Below, in pieces: positions 1 through 8,823 of a DNA stretch of 64,000 bases (the stretch's first letter is position 1; the number at the start of each line of letters is the position of its first letter). This DNA is from Lawsonella clevelandensis (lineage in GTDB: Bacteria > Actinomycetota > Actinomycetes > Mycobacteriales > Mycobacteriaceae), in contig NZ_QFOZ01000005.1 in assembly GCF_003241315.1 (NCBI RefSeq), forward strand, positions 12,074-76,073. The letters run 5' to 3'. Below the pieces are notes generated by a model. That model was not told the origin of the DNA. It ran no database searches and saw nothing but the letters and a program-made list of their open reading frames with translations. A program made the position numbers and the translations under genes.

Positions 1-2
1 TG

Positions 3-554
3 TTTGAAACACGTCACCCGGGTGAAAGTACTACCGGAAATACTGTTGGTGCCGGTGATGACACGCTGTCGAGTATTGTTGTCCCCAGCTTTTTCATGGA
101 TCATATCGACAACTCAACGGAAGATTCAGCAGAGGACTCGTCAGAAAAACCGGCAGAAAAGCCAGTTGAAAAGCCGGTAGAAAAGCCAGCAGAAAAACAA
201 GCGAAGAAGTCCGCAACTATAGATTGGGACGCTTTTAGCTCTGGCCAGTCCACTCATAAATCTTCCCATAGTTCCTACAGTCCCAAGCGCGCTCACGATG
301 GTGCAGCTACAGTATCCCCAGCATCCTCGGCATCTTCCGCGTCTTCTACTGCTTCAGCTAGCACGGGTCGACATGGCTCACATGGGACAAGGACGACAGA
401 CAATGCCAGCGCTTCTGCACATACCGAAAAAGCGTATGCAGAAAGAGAAGGCGGGCACCATGCCGCGCATAGCCATGACCAGGAACAGTCAGGCGCGCAC
501 ACTAATGGTCTTAGCTTGGCAGATATTATGAAGCGACTGGAGCGGGACGCGTAA
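3..554 (+). CDS. C-terminal part of an unidentified acidic, low-complexity protein (5' end outside window)
   Basis: The frame is open from base 3 with no stop before 554, and the first in-frame ATG (96) has no good ribosome binding site, so the gene very probably starts upstream of the window. What is visible is low complexity: a Glu/Asp/Ser-rich segment, a tandem run of Glu-Lys-Pro-Val/Ala units, then a Ser/Ala/His/Gly-rich tail ending in a short helix-like segment (LADIMKRLERD). No catalytic motif is seen. The stop codon directly abuts the ATG of the PanC-like gene, which implies translational coupling. In related genomes a DUF6779-type membrane protein sits in the fol-panC interval, so this may be its cytoplasmic or disordered tail; that identity is inferred from position only. 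Confidence 0.6.
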   Translation, partial: FETRHPGESTTGNTVGAGDDTLSSIVVPSFFMDHIDNSTEDSAEDSSEKPAEKPVEKPVEKPAEKQAKKSATIDWDAFSSGQSTHKSSHSSYSPKRAHDGAATVSPASSASSASSTASASTGRHGSHGTRTTDNASASAHTEKAYAEREGGHHAAHSHDQEQSGAHTNGLSLADIMKRLERDA

Positions 555-1403
555 ATGCTTTCCAACCCCGGATACCATCCAGGTACAGTTACCTGCCATA
601 CACATCCGCAAAGTATTGCGCAGGTAGCACGAGCTCTGCACGCTACCCATCGGCAACTTATTGTGGTGCCTACGCACGGCCATTTACACGGTGGGCACGC
701 TGGAGTCATTGAGACCGCTGCGCGTGTGCCCGGCAGCGTCGTCATTGTCTCATCGCTATGCGCAGACAATGCTCACCTTGATGCTGTTGCGGCGGACTGC
801 CAATTCCTGCAGTCATTGCCGGGCTGCCCCGCCCCACTCTTCTTCGCACCCGCCTGGGAAACACTGTTCCCACATGGACTGCGCACTATGGTACGGCTCA
901 ATGATCCTGACGTTATTGTTCCTCCTCCACCGGGGATAGAGGAGTCATTAACTGTGCACATGGCGTTGCTGTCACTCCTGCATCCGCAGCGTCTTTTCGT
1001 AGGGGAGAGGGATTTTTACCAGCTGGTGGCACTTCGTCACCTTGTGAAAGATCTGTGCCTTCCCACCACAGTGACGGGTGTGGACACGTTGCGGAATAGC
1101 GACGGTGTAGCTATTAGCCGCTTCAGTGAGCAACCCCGCATGGCCCCAGCACAGGCATTACCGGCCGCCTTGGTTGCCGGTGCACATGCATTCCGCGAGG
1201 GTAGCGAGGGCGTTGTTGCGGCAGCTAAGAATGTTCTTATGGCTGAGCCTAAGCTCCACGACCCGCAGGTTGCGGTAACAAATTATGATTTGGGCCCCGC
1301 TCCCGCAGAGGGGGATGCGCGGCTTCTTGTGTCTGCCTATCTGGCAGACGGAACATATTGCCACGATAATATCGGTCTCATGCTGGGTATCTCTGAGGAC
1401 TAA
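555..1403 (+). CDS. divergent pantoate--beta-alanine ligase (PanC)-like protein
   Basis: PanC joins pantoate and beta-alanine, using ATP, to make pantothenate. The 282-residue product has the family outline: a nucleotidyltransferase HxGH-type motif (T40-H-G-H-L-H-G-G-H48, where PanC has TMGxLHxGH), a GEKDxxQ-like motif at G150-E-R-D-F-Y-Q156, and a KMSKS-region equivalent (DGVAISRF). Several normally fixed residues differ: the pantoate-binding segment FVNPxQF is replaced by LCADNAH, the lysine of GEKD is arginine, the SSRN motif is lost and the RPGHF segment is not recognisable. It could be a diverged enzyme or a paralogue with another role. It starts right after the preceding stop and is followed after 4 bases by the esterase gene. 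The fold assignment is fairly sure; the activity is not. Confidence 0.65.
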   Translation: MLSNPGYHPGTVTCHTHPQSIAQVARALHATHRQLIVVPTHGHLHGGHAGVIETAARVPGSVVIVSSLCADNAHLDAVAADCQFLQSLPGCPAPLFFAPAWETLFPHGLRTMVRLNDPDVIVPPPPGIEESLTVHMALLSLLHPQRLFVGERDFYQLVALRHLVKDLCLPTTVTGVDTLRNSDGVAISRFSEQPRMAPAQALPAALVAGAHAFREGSEGVVAAAKNVLMAEPKLHDPQVAVTNYDLGPAPAEGDARLLVSAYLADGTYCHDNIGLMLGISED

Positions 1404-1407
1404 CACC

Positions 1408-2496
1408 ATGGCTACTCTTTCACGCCGCCTTGTCGCCGGTGCTCTTTCTGGTGCACTTCTTATGTCTGCAGTGTTCTTCACTAACGCTGCACCGTGTGCG
1501 TTTGCGGAGCAGGAAAAACAGCCCCGCGTTCTTGCCGATGAACCGTTCCCACAAATTCCAGTGGGTGCTCCTCGTACTGGCAGACAGTATTCTCCGCATC
1601 GCAGTTACCTTCGTCCGGGCTGCACGTGGGATGTTTTTGGGCGTGGTCTGCAGCAGTGTAACGTGTATTCGCACGCGATGAAGCGGACAATTCCGGTGGA
1701 GATTATGCCGGCGAAAACACCTGGTAATCCGCGTATTGTAATGGCTCTTGACGGGTACGGCACCAACAATAAGAACAATGGTTTTATTTTTGGTGGCGAT
1801 CTACATGGCCATTTGGCGAACTACGATGTTACGTTAGTTGCCCCCATTTCCGGTGATTACGCTGCTGGTACCTACTACACCGATTACGCGTCCCCACTGG
1901 ATAATGGGAAAACTATTCGCTGGGAAACTTTCCTTGTCCAGGAGCTACCTCATTACCTTTCCCAGTATTTTCGTGTTCCAGTGCGTCCCCATTCCACAGC
2001 ATTAGTGGGGTTATCCATGGGATCAGTGGGCATTATGAATCTCGCGCAGCGTTTCCCCGAACGTTATAGCGCGGTGGACTCGATGAGTGGTTTCTACACG
2101 TTATCAGCACCAGCGCAGGCAAGTTCTTTGGCAATGGGAAGTGCGTTAATGGGGTATCGTCCTCGCGCAATGTGGGGTGCGTGGCCCAGTTCCCAGTGGA
2201 AAGCACATGACCCGGCGTTAAATATTCGCCGCTACACCATGCCTGTGCGTGTGTCGTGCGGTAGTGGAAAAACGTTGACGGGGGTGGAGCCGTCACCTTT
2301 TGCGGTTACTGCGGAGGTGGCGTCCCACTCTAATACAGTGGTTTTTAAAAAGTTGGTTGAGCATTCTTCGAATCGTTCGCATTTTACGTTCCGGATAGCG
2401 GAGAAAGGTGCCCATAACTGGGCATTTTGGTTTGATGATCTCTACCGTCGGGGCGGGTATGTATTCCTTTTGCGCCATCTTGGGCTTATTCGGTAA
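1408..2496 (+). CDS. secreted mycolyltransferase/antigen 85-type esterase
   Basis: A 362-residue alpha/beta-hydrolase with an N-terminal Sec signal peptide (basic RR, hydrophobic stretch, Ala-rich cleavage region around residue 30). The nucleophile motif is G-L-S203-M-G, followed by an NLAQRFPERYSAVDSMSG segment as in corynebacterial mycolyltransferases and esterase D-like proteins. A C-terminal G-A-H-N-W-A-F-W block matches the G-x-H-x-W that carries the catalytic histidine in this family. Members transfer mycolic acids between trehalose and arabinogalactan in the cell envelope. The start at 1408 is chosen because it gives a proper signal peptide and lies just after the PanC-like stop; an upstream in-frame start would add 41 residues overlapping that gene. 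Mycolyltransferase versus general esterase cannot be separated by eye. Confidence 0.85.
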   Translation: MATLSRRLVAGALSGALLMSAVFFTNAAPCAFAEQEKQPRVLADEPFPQIPVGAPRTGRQYSPHRSYLRPGCTWDVFGRGLQQCNVYSHAMKRTIPVEIMPAKTPGNPRIVMALDGYGTNNKNNGFIFGGDLHGHLANYDVTLVAPISGDYAAGTYYTDYASPLDNGKTIRWETFLVQELPHYLSQYFRVPVRPHSTALVGLSMGSVGIMNLAQRFPERYSAVDSMSGFYTLSAPAQASSLAMGSALMGYRPRAMWGAWPSSQWKAHDPALNIRRYTMPVRVSCGSGKTLTGVEPSPFAVTAEVASHSNTVVFKKLVEHSSNRSHFTFRIAEKGAHNWAFWFDDLYRRGGYVFLLRHLGLIR

Positions 2497-2538
2497 GTAA
2501 GGGCTTTAAGTACGGGAATACTGGAGGAAATCTAGAGG

Positions 2539-2583
2539 AAAAGGCTGCCTGCTTCATCGTTACGACGAGGCAGGCAGCCTTTT
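2539..2583. terminator. bidirectional rho-independent terminator
   Basis: A perfect 14-base inverted repeat (AAAAGGCTGCCTGC paired with GCAGGCAGCCTTTT), with a 17-base loop, sits between the convergent esterase and glpT genes. The A/T flanks give a U-run in both directions. Confidence 0.9.
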
Positions 2584-2612
2584 AATGTAGGTGGATAGTG
2601 AAATACGGAGGC

Positions 2613-4217
2613 TTAGGATTCCAATTCTGCTTCTGCTGTTTTGGTTTCCTCTGCTGTTGCATTTTCCTCTTGGGTTGCGCGGACGGCGTCGCGCTTGGCG
2701 CGAGCTTTAGCAAGGATTTCTTTTTCCTTGCGGTCAACGAGGCCCAATAGAACGATGGATAGTACAGCGCAGATAATAAGGAAGATAAAGGCTGCACCCC
2801 ACCCCATGTGCTGGGCGATGGCACCTATGCCGGTGGAGGCCATGGTGGCGCCTAGTGCATAACCGAAGAGGCCGGTGAAGCCTGCTGCGGTACCTGCGAT
2901 ATGGGTGGGGGACAGGTCGAGGGCTTGCAAGCCGATCAGCATAACGGGGCCGTAGATGAGGCCACCGGCAAGGGCTAGTGCTGTCCAGGAAACCCACATG
3001 GGGGCATCATTTGAAGGCAGCCAGTAGAGCAGGACCGCGAGAATGACACCCACCATGAAGACAATGCCGGTGACGGAGCGACGGCCTTTGAATACACGGT
3101 CGGAGATCCAGCCGCAGAGGAGGGTGCCGATAATGCCGGAGATTTCAAAGATGGAGAAACCAGCAATACCTTGGCTAGTTGAGCCGCCACGGACCTGTGC
3201 CAGGTAGAGGGGTGCCCAGGAGACGATGCCATAGCGCAGGGTGTAGACGAAGACGTTTGCGAAAGCGAGGTACACCATAGTGGGGTTGCGCAGAATATGG
3301 CGGCGAATGGTCTGCCACGTGGATTCTGTTTTGTCAGCTTCGTCAATCTCTACGGGTGCTGGATCATTGTGGTACTCCTCGATGGAGGGTAGCCCCATGG
3401 ACTGGGGGTTATCTCGTACAAGGAAGAAGGTGATGATAGCTAGAATGAAGCAGATCACTGCGGGGAACCAGAAGGCGGAGGCCCAATTGTCGGATCCGAA
3501 GTGGTCGAGGGCGTAGGCGACGAGTGCACCGGAGAGAGCACCGCCGACGTTGTGAGCAATGTTCCACAACGCCATTTTCCCGCCTCGCTCGGAGGTGGAG
3601 AACCAGTGCACCATGACGCGGCCGGCGGGAGGCCAGCCCATACCTTGGAAGATGCCGTTGATGGTCATGAGGACGGCGAAGATACTTACCGAAATGGTGC
3701 CGCCGGCAGAAATACCAATGAGGATATTGGTTAGGCCGGAGAGGATAAGTCCCAGGGGCATAAAGAAGCGAGCGTTTGCACGGTCACTGATGGTGGCGGC
3801 GAAGAATTTTGAGAAACCGTATGCCAGAAGGAGGCAGTTGGCGATAATGCCAATGTCGGTTTTACTAAGTCCGTTTTCGGAAAGAGTATTTGCAACCAGA
3901 CTGACGTTGTTTCTGATGAGGTAGAAAGAGGCGTAGCCGATGAAGATACCTATGAACACCTGGAATCGTAGGCGGGGGTAGAGCTTATCGACCTCTTTCT
4001 GAGGACGTAACGGCTTTGGTTGCGGGGCGCGCAACCAACGTGGGAGTCGAGATGTGGGCTCGGCTTCTACAGTAGCTGTGGTGGTATCCACCGTAGCTGT
4101 CGCATCGGCTGTAGTGTTATCCAGTACAGCTTCTTCATCGTATGTGGAATTAATCACCTCATAATTCCTACCGTATGGACTTCTGTGCTCGTTATCGCAA
4201 TTACAAGCAGTTGCCAT
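2613..4217 (-). CDS. glpT: glycerol-3-phosphate/phosphate antiporter (OPA family MFS)
   Basis: A 12-TM transporter of the organophosphate:phosphate antiporter family, which exchanges cytoplasmic phosphate for external sn-glycerol-3-phosphate. It closely follows the GlpT pattern: SFYLIRNN with R102 (E. coli R45), VHWFS with H204 (E. coli H165), RGGKMALWNIAHNVGGALSG, and VYTLRYG with R328 (E. coli R269), then GTAAGFTGLFGYALG near the end. The two arginines and the histidine form the phosphate-binding site in GlpT. At 534 residues it is longer than the usual 450: about 80 polar residues precede TM1 and a Lys/Glu/Ala-rich tail follows the last TM. The start (ATG at 4217) has only a weak, distant GGAG. 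It is divergent from lysS. Two secreted glycerophosphodiesterases elsewhere in the window could supply its substrate. Confidence 0.87.
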   Translation of the reverse strand: MATACNCDNEHRSPYGRNYEVINSTYDEEAVLDNTTADATATVDTTTATVEAEPTSRLPRWLRAPQPKPLRPQKEVDKLYPRLRFQVFIGIFIGYASFYLIRNNVSLVANTLSENGLSKTDIGIIANCLLLAYGFSKFFAATISDRANARFFMPLGLILSGLTNILIGISAGGTISVSIFAVLMTINGIFQGMGWPPAGRVMVHWFSTSERGGKMALWNIAHNVGGALSGALVAYALDHFGSDNWASAFWFPAVICFILAIITFFLVRDNPQSMGLPSIEEYHNDPAPVEIDEADKTESTWQTIRRHILRNPTMVYLAFANVFVYTLRYGIVSWAPLYLAQVRGGSTSQGIAGFSIFEISGIIGTLLCGWISDRVFKGRRSVTGIVFMVGVILAVLLYWLPSNDAPMWVSWTALALAGGLIYGPVMLIGLQALDLSPTHIAGTAAGFTGLFGYALGATMASTGIGAIAQHMGWGAAFIFLIICAVLSIVLLGLVDRKEKEILAKARAKRDAVRATQEENATAEETKTAEAELES

Positions 4218-4290
4218 AGTTGCCTACACGAAATGTAGTGTCCTCTGTTCTCCATCTTTGTGCCAGATTCATCTAGCTGGCAAAAGGCAC

Positions 4291-4296
4291 TATCCT
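4291..4296 (+). promoter_or_regulatory. -10 element (TATCCT) of a probably leaderless lysS transcript
   Basis: TATCCT ends 7 bases before the GTG start of lysS, so transcription would begin at the start codon. No Shine-Dalgarno sequence is visible. No convincing -35 was found. Confidence 0.35.
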
Positions 4297-4303
4297 AGAG
4301 AGC

Positions 4304-5944
4304 GTGACTGATCGCAAAAAAACCCCGCACAATAATTCTTCCGTGGCTGCCGCAGCATCCTCTTCCGCCGAGGACAAGACTCCAGAGCAAATGCGTATCC
4401 GGAGGGATAAGCGCACACGCCTGTTAGAAGAGGCGGCGGAAGGCCATGAGGATCGCCATCCGTACCCTGTTGTCGTACCGCGTACGCATACACTGCGTGA
4501 GCTTATTGACAATAAGAGTTATGACTCGCTGGCAGACGGTGATGAGTCTGATGACGTCGTCACTATTGCGGGTCGCGTCCTGTTCGTTCGCAACACCGGT
4601 AAGCTCTGCTTTGCCCGCCTGCAAGAGGGTGTTACCAACGATACAGCTGCCACCACTGCCCTAGGCGAGGCCGCACAGTTGCAGGTCATGCTGTCGCTGG
4701 CAGAAATTGGCGAGGATGCTTTAGCGGAGTGGAAGGCTGACGTAGACCTGGGGGACTTTGTCTATGTGACGGGTCGTGTGTGCCGCTCTAAGCGAGGTGA
4801 GCTTTCCGTTATGGCCACGCGGTGGGCTATGGCGTCTAAGTCCTTGCGTCCGCTGCCGGTGGCACATAAGGAGATGAGTGAGGATAGCCGTATTCGCCAT
4901 CGTTATACGGACCTCATTATGCGGGAAGAGGCCCGTAAGAATGCGATCGTACGTATTAAGGTTGTGCGGGCACTGCGTCACGCTTTGGAGCGTCGCGGCT
5001 TCCTCGAGGTGGAAACCCCTATGCTGCAGACGCTGCATGGTGGTGCCGCGGCACGTCCTTTCGCTACCCATTCCAATGCTTTGGATATTGATCTTTACCT
5101 CCGCATTGCTCCGGAGCTGTATTTGAAGCGCTGTGTTGTGGGTGGCTTGGATCGTGTTTTTGAGATTAACCGCAACTTCCGTAATGAGGGTGTGGATTCT
5201 TCGCATAGTCCAGAATTCGCCATGTTGGAGACCTACCAGGCCTACGGTACCTACGATGATGCTGCCGTCATGATGCGGGAGATTATCCAGGAGATCGCGC
5301 TGGAAGTATTCGGATCGACTACCGTCACCTTGGCCGATGGTAGTGAGTATGACTTCGGTGGTGATAGCTGGAAGACCATCGAAATGTATCCTTCCCTCAA
5401 TGAGGCACTGCACCGGAAGTTCCCGGAGACTATTGGGCTGGAGGTAACAGTTGATACCTCCGTGGAAGAGCTCGAGGATGTTGCCAAGGTTATCGGTTTG
5501 GAGGTTCCCCAGAATGCCGGCTGGTTGCATGGCAAGCTGGTGGAGGAAATTTGGGAGCATCTCTGCGCCGATCAGCTAGAGGGCCCCATTTTCGTGCGTG
5601 ACTTCCCGGTGGAGACGTCTCCACTTACTCGCGATCATCGGTCGAAGCGCGGTGTTACCGAAAAATGGGATCTTTACGTGCGTGGTTTTGAATTGGCGAC
5701 GGCGTATTCCGAGCTGGTAGATCCGGTTATTCAGCGTCAGCGTTTTGAGGATCAGGCGCGTTTGGCGGCGGCTGGCGACGATGAAGCGATGGTACTTGAT
5801 GAGGACTTTTTGGAGGCCATGGAACAGGGTATGCCGCCTACCTGTGGTACTGGTATGGGTATTGATCGTTTGTTGATGGCTCTTACTGGGTTGGGTATTC
5901 GTGAGACGGTTCTCTTCCCCATGGTGAAGCCACAGTCGAAGTAA
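4304..5944 (+). CDS. lysS: lysyl-tRNA synthetase, class II
   Basis: Charges tRNA-Lys with lysine in the cytoplasm. The 546-residue product has an N-terminal polar extension, an OB-fold anticodon-binding domain (about residues 85-190, with ITIAGRV-like and FARLQ segments), and a class II catalytic core: motif 2 as FRNEGVDSSHSPEFAMLETYQAY and motif 3 as GTGMGIDRLLMALTG near the C-terminus. Length is slightly above the usual 500 owing to the N-terminal extension. Translation starts at GTG with no ribosome binding site, which fits leaderless mRNA. It is divergent from glpT and is followed by clpC, the arrangement common in Corynebacterium and Mycobacterium. Confidence 0.96.
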   Translation: MTDRKKTPHNNSSVAAAASSSAEDKTPEQMRIRRDKRTRLLEEAAEGHEDRHPYPVVVPRTHTLRELIDNKSYDSLADGDESDDVVTIAGRVLFVRNTGKLCFARLQEGVTNDTAATTALGEAAQLQVMLSLAEIGEDALAEWKADVDLGDFVYVTGRVCRSKRGELSVMATRWAMASKSLRPLPVAHKEMSEDSRIRHRYTDLIMREEARKNAIVRIKVVRALRHALERRGFLEVETPMLQTLHGGAAARPFATHSNALDIDLYLRIAPELYLKRCVVGGLDRVFEINRNFRNEGVDSSHSPEFAMLETYQAYGTYDDAAVMMREIIQEIALEVFGSTTVTLADGSEYDFGGDSWKTIEMYPSLNEALHRKFPETIGLEVTVDTSVEELEDVAKVIGLEVPQNAGWLHGKLVEEIWEHLCADQLEGPIFVRDFPVETSPLTRDHRSKRGVTEKWDLYVRGFELATAYSELVDPVIQRQRFEDQARLAAAGDDEAMVLDEDFLEAMEQGMPPTCGTGMGIDRLLMALTGLGIRETVLFPMVKPQSK

Positions 5945-6065
5945 TAGTGGCAACAGTCATCCTTAAGAGTGTTTGTGACGCATTTCTCACTCTCGTAGGC
6001 TGGGAAATACGTCCAGAAGATCGCCTTAGTGTGAATGTAACTATTTAGCCCGCTCGCGCGTTCTA

Positions 6066-6071
6066 TAGAAT
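6066..6071 (+). promoter_or_regulatory. -10 element TAGAAT of clpC
   Basis: TAGAAT, 30 bases ahead of the preferred clpC ATG (6101). A start site about 7 bases downstream would fall at or just after the alternative ATG at 6077, which supports 6101 as the true start. Confidence 0.45.
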
Positions 6072-6100
6072 AGGGAATGCATAGACAGGTAGGGAGACTA

Positions 6101-8677
6101 ATGTTCGAACGGTTTACAGATCGCGCTCGCCGTGTGGTTGTGCTGGCTCAAGAAGAAGCCCGCAATCTCAACCACAATTACATCGGAACTGAGCACATTC
6201 TGCTAGGGCTTATTCACGAGGGTGAAGGTGTTGCCGCCCAAGCCCTGGAAGCCATGGGCATTTCCCTTGAATCTGTCCGCGAACAGGTTGAGGAAATTAT
6301 CGGGCAAGGTACTGAAGCACCTTCCGGACACATTCCTTTCACTCCGCGGGCAAAGAAAGTCCTCGAGTATTCCCTCCGCGAAGCATTACAGTTGGGACAC
6401 AACTACATTGGCACCGAGCACATTCTGCTGGGGCTTATTCGCGAGGGTGACGGTGTTGCTGCCCAGGTTCTCACGAACCTAGGTGCGGATCTGCCGAGCG
6501 TGTGCCAGCAGGTTATCCAACTGCTCAACGGGTACCAGGGGGGTACTCCGGCAGCCGAGAATGTTCAGGAGCCAGCTGCTGCCGCGGTAGCAGCCTCTGC
6601 ACCATCACGCGGGCGGGGCGGTACTCCGTCTACGTCCCTTGTTCTTGACCAGTTCGGCCGTAACCTTACTGCGGCAGCGCGAGAGGGCAAGCTCGACCCC
6701 GTTATTGGGCGCGAGAAAGAAATCGAGCGCATTATGCAGGTACTGTGCCGGCGTACCAAGAATAACCCCTGCCTTATTGGTGAACCTGGCGTTGGTAAAA
6801 CCGCCGTTGTGGAGGGCCTGGCCCTCGCCATCGCCCACGATGATGTCCCGGATATCCTCGCCAACAAGCAGCTGTACAGTCTGGATCTCTCCAGCATGGT
6901 GGCAGGTTCCCGCTACCGTGGTGATTTTGAAGAGCGTATGAAGAAAGTTCTCAAGGAGATCACCCAGCGCGGCGACATCATCATCTTCATTGATGAGATT
7001 CACACGCTGGTTGGCGCAGGCGCAGCAGAAGGTTCTATTGACGCCGCCAATATTTTGAAGCCGCGTCTTTCCCGCGGCGAAATTCAGTGCATTGGTGCCA
7101 CCACCATGGATGAGTACCACAAGCACATTGAGAAAGACGCTGCCCTGGAACGTCGCTTCCAGCCCATTCAGGTGCCGGAGCCAACCCAGGAAATGGCTAT
7201 CGAAATTCTGAAGGGCCTGCGCGATCGCTACGAGCAGCATCACAAGGTCACTATTACCGATGCAGCTATTGCTAGCGCAGTGGACTTGTCGGCACGCTAC
7301 ATTACCGACCGCTATCTGCCGGATAAGGCAATTGACCTTATTGATGAGGCAGGTGCGCGGCTGCGTATTAAGCGCATGACTGCCCCACCGGACCTGCGCG
7401 AATTTGATGACAAGATCGCAGAAGTCCGTGGCCGCAAGGAGTCTGCCATCGACAATCAGGACTTTGAAAAGGCTGCCGCCCTCCGTGACGATGAGAAGAA
7501 ACTCATTGCGGAACGCAAGGAACGTGAACAGCAGTGGCGTGATGGTGAATCCGCCTCGGACGCCATTGTTGATTCGGAAAACATTGCGGAAGTACTAGCT
7601 AACTGGACGGGTATTCCGGTCGCTAAGCTCACCGAGTCTGAATCTAACCGCCTGCTACACATGGAAGATGAGCTGCACAAGCGCATCATTGGCCAGAATG
7701 AGGCAGTGCAGGCGGTGGCGCGTGCTATCCGCCGCACCCGCGCCGGTTTAAAGGATCCGAAGCGTCCCGCAGGAACATTCATTTTCGCTGGCCCATCTGG
7801 TGTCGGTAAAACTGAGTTGTCGAAGGCGTTGGCAGAGTTCCTCTTTGGCGACGACGATGCACTTATTACCGTCGATATGGGCGAGTATCACGACTCCTAC
7901 CAGGTGTCCCGCCTCTTTGGTTCCGCCCCCGGCTATGTGGGCTACGAAGAAGGTGGACAGTTGACGGAGAAAGTACGCCGTCGCCCCTTCTCCGTGGTGC
8001 TTTTTGACGAGATTGAAAAGGCCCACGAGCGTGTCTATGACTCCCTCATGCAGGTGCTTGACGAAGGCCGCATGACGGACGGACAAGGCCGTGAAGTGGA
8101 CTTCCGCAATACGGTTATTATCTTCACGTCCAATATTGGCACCCAGGACATTTCCAAGCCCGTGGGTATGGGGTTCCAGGATTCCAAGAATGCGAATGAG
8201 AGTAACTACCAGCGCATGCAGAATAAAGTGCGCGAGGGAATGAAGAAGCACTTCCGTCCCGAGTTCCTCAACCGTATTGACGACGTCATTGTGTTCCGCC
8301 AGCTCACCGAGGACGAGATTCTCCAGATGGTGGACCTCATGCTTGCCGGTGTACAGAAGCAGCTGCGTGGCCAGGACCTCACTCTGGAGGTGTCGGATCT
8401 GGCGAAGCGACTGCTGGCAAAGCGCGGTTTCGATCCCGTATTAGGTGCCCGCCCATTGCGTCGCACTATTCAGCGCTACATTGAGGACGAACTGTCCGAA
8501 AAGATCATCTTTGGTGACTTTGTCGCTGGTGACACTATCAAGGTTGACGTCGCTGACTGGGACGCAGAAGGTGCCCACGATGACGCCATCTTCACCTTTA
8601 CCACTGTGAAATCGGAAGTCCCACAAGCGGATACTTCTTCGGACACGTCCCAGGAAGAAGCTCCACAAGTGGAATAG
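6101..8677 (+). CDS. clpC: ATP-dependent Clp protease ATPase subunit ClpC
   Basis: AAA+ unfoldase that feeds proteins to ClpP1P2. The 858-residue protein has the full family layout: two N-terminal Clp-N repeats (FTDRARRVVVLAQEEA and a second copy with LGHNYIGTEHILLGLI), AAA+ domain 1 with Walker A G227-E-P-G-V-G-K233-T and FIDEIH Walker B, a UVR-like coiled segment between about 415 and 460, and AAA+ domain 2 with G564-P-S-G-V-G-K570-T and VLFDEIEKAH, then the GARPLRR sensor 2 region. The start at 6101 (MFERFTDRAR) is preceded by AGGTAGGGAG at good spacing. An upstream ATG at 6077 would add eight residues and is less likely. It is followed by an ADP-ribosylglycohydrolase after a 146-base gap that shows no clear terminator. 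Confidence 0.97.
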   Translation: MFERFTDRARRVVVLAQEEARNLNHNYIGTEHILLGLIHEGEGVAAQALEAMGISLESVREQVEEIIGQGTEAPSGHIPFTPRAKKVLEYSLREALQLGHNYIGTEHILLGLIREGDGVAAQVLTNLGADLPSVCQQVIQLLNGYQGGTPAAENVQEPAAAAVAASAPSRGRGGTPSTSLVLDQFGRNLTAAAREGKLDPVIGREKEIERIMQVLCRRTKNNPCLIGEPGVGKTAVVEGLALAIAHDDVPDILANKQLYSLDLSSMVAGSRYRGDFEERMKKVLKEITQRGDIIIFIDEIHTLVGAGAAEGSIDAANILKPRLSRGEIQCIGATTMDEYHKHIEKDAALERRFQPIQVPEPTQEMAIEILKGLRDRYEQHHKVTITDAAIASAVDLSARYITDRYLPDKAIDLIDEAGARLRIKRMTAPPDLREFDDKIAEVRGRKESAIDNQDFEKAAALRDDEKKLIAERKEREQQWRDGESASDAIVDSENIAEVLANWTGIPVAKLTESESNRLLHMEDELHKRIIGQNEAVQAVARAIRRTRAGLKDPKRPAGTFIFAGPSGVGKTELSKALAEFLFGDDDALITVDMGEYHDSYQVSRLFGSAPGYVGYEEGGQLTEKVRRRPFSVVLFDEIEKAHERVYDSLMQVLDEGRMTDGQGREVDFRNTVIIFTSNIGTQDISKPVGMGFQDSKNANESNYQRMQNKVREGMKKHFRPEFLNRIDDVIVFRQLTEDEILQMVDLMLAGVQKQLRGQDLTLEVSDLAKRLLAKRGFDPVLGARPLRRTIQRYIEDELSEKIIFGDFVAGDTIKVDVADWDAEGAHDDAIFTFTTVKSEVPQADTSSDTSQEEAPQVE

Positions 8678-8823
8678 GTGGAGCACGTACAGGACGATCA
8701 ACGCTAACTCGTGCCCCGTTTCTACCCATGATATGCGACCCACTATGCGACCTGGACACAGCCGGTGTGGAATCAGGCTGTGGTGCTATGGGGCATTGCT
8801 GGGTTATTTACTGAGAGGTTTAT

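Noticed and set aside
4721..5560. Long minus-strand open frame (279 codons) inside lysS
   Set aside because: It lies fully opposite conserved LysS catalytic sequence and has no motif or ribosome binding site.
6051..6060. Possible ClgR-type box (CGCTCGCGCG) ahead of clpC
   Set aside because: The spacing between CGC and GCG is 4 rather than the expected 5, so the match is not convincing.
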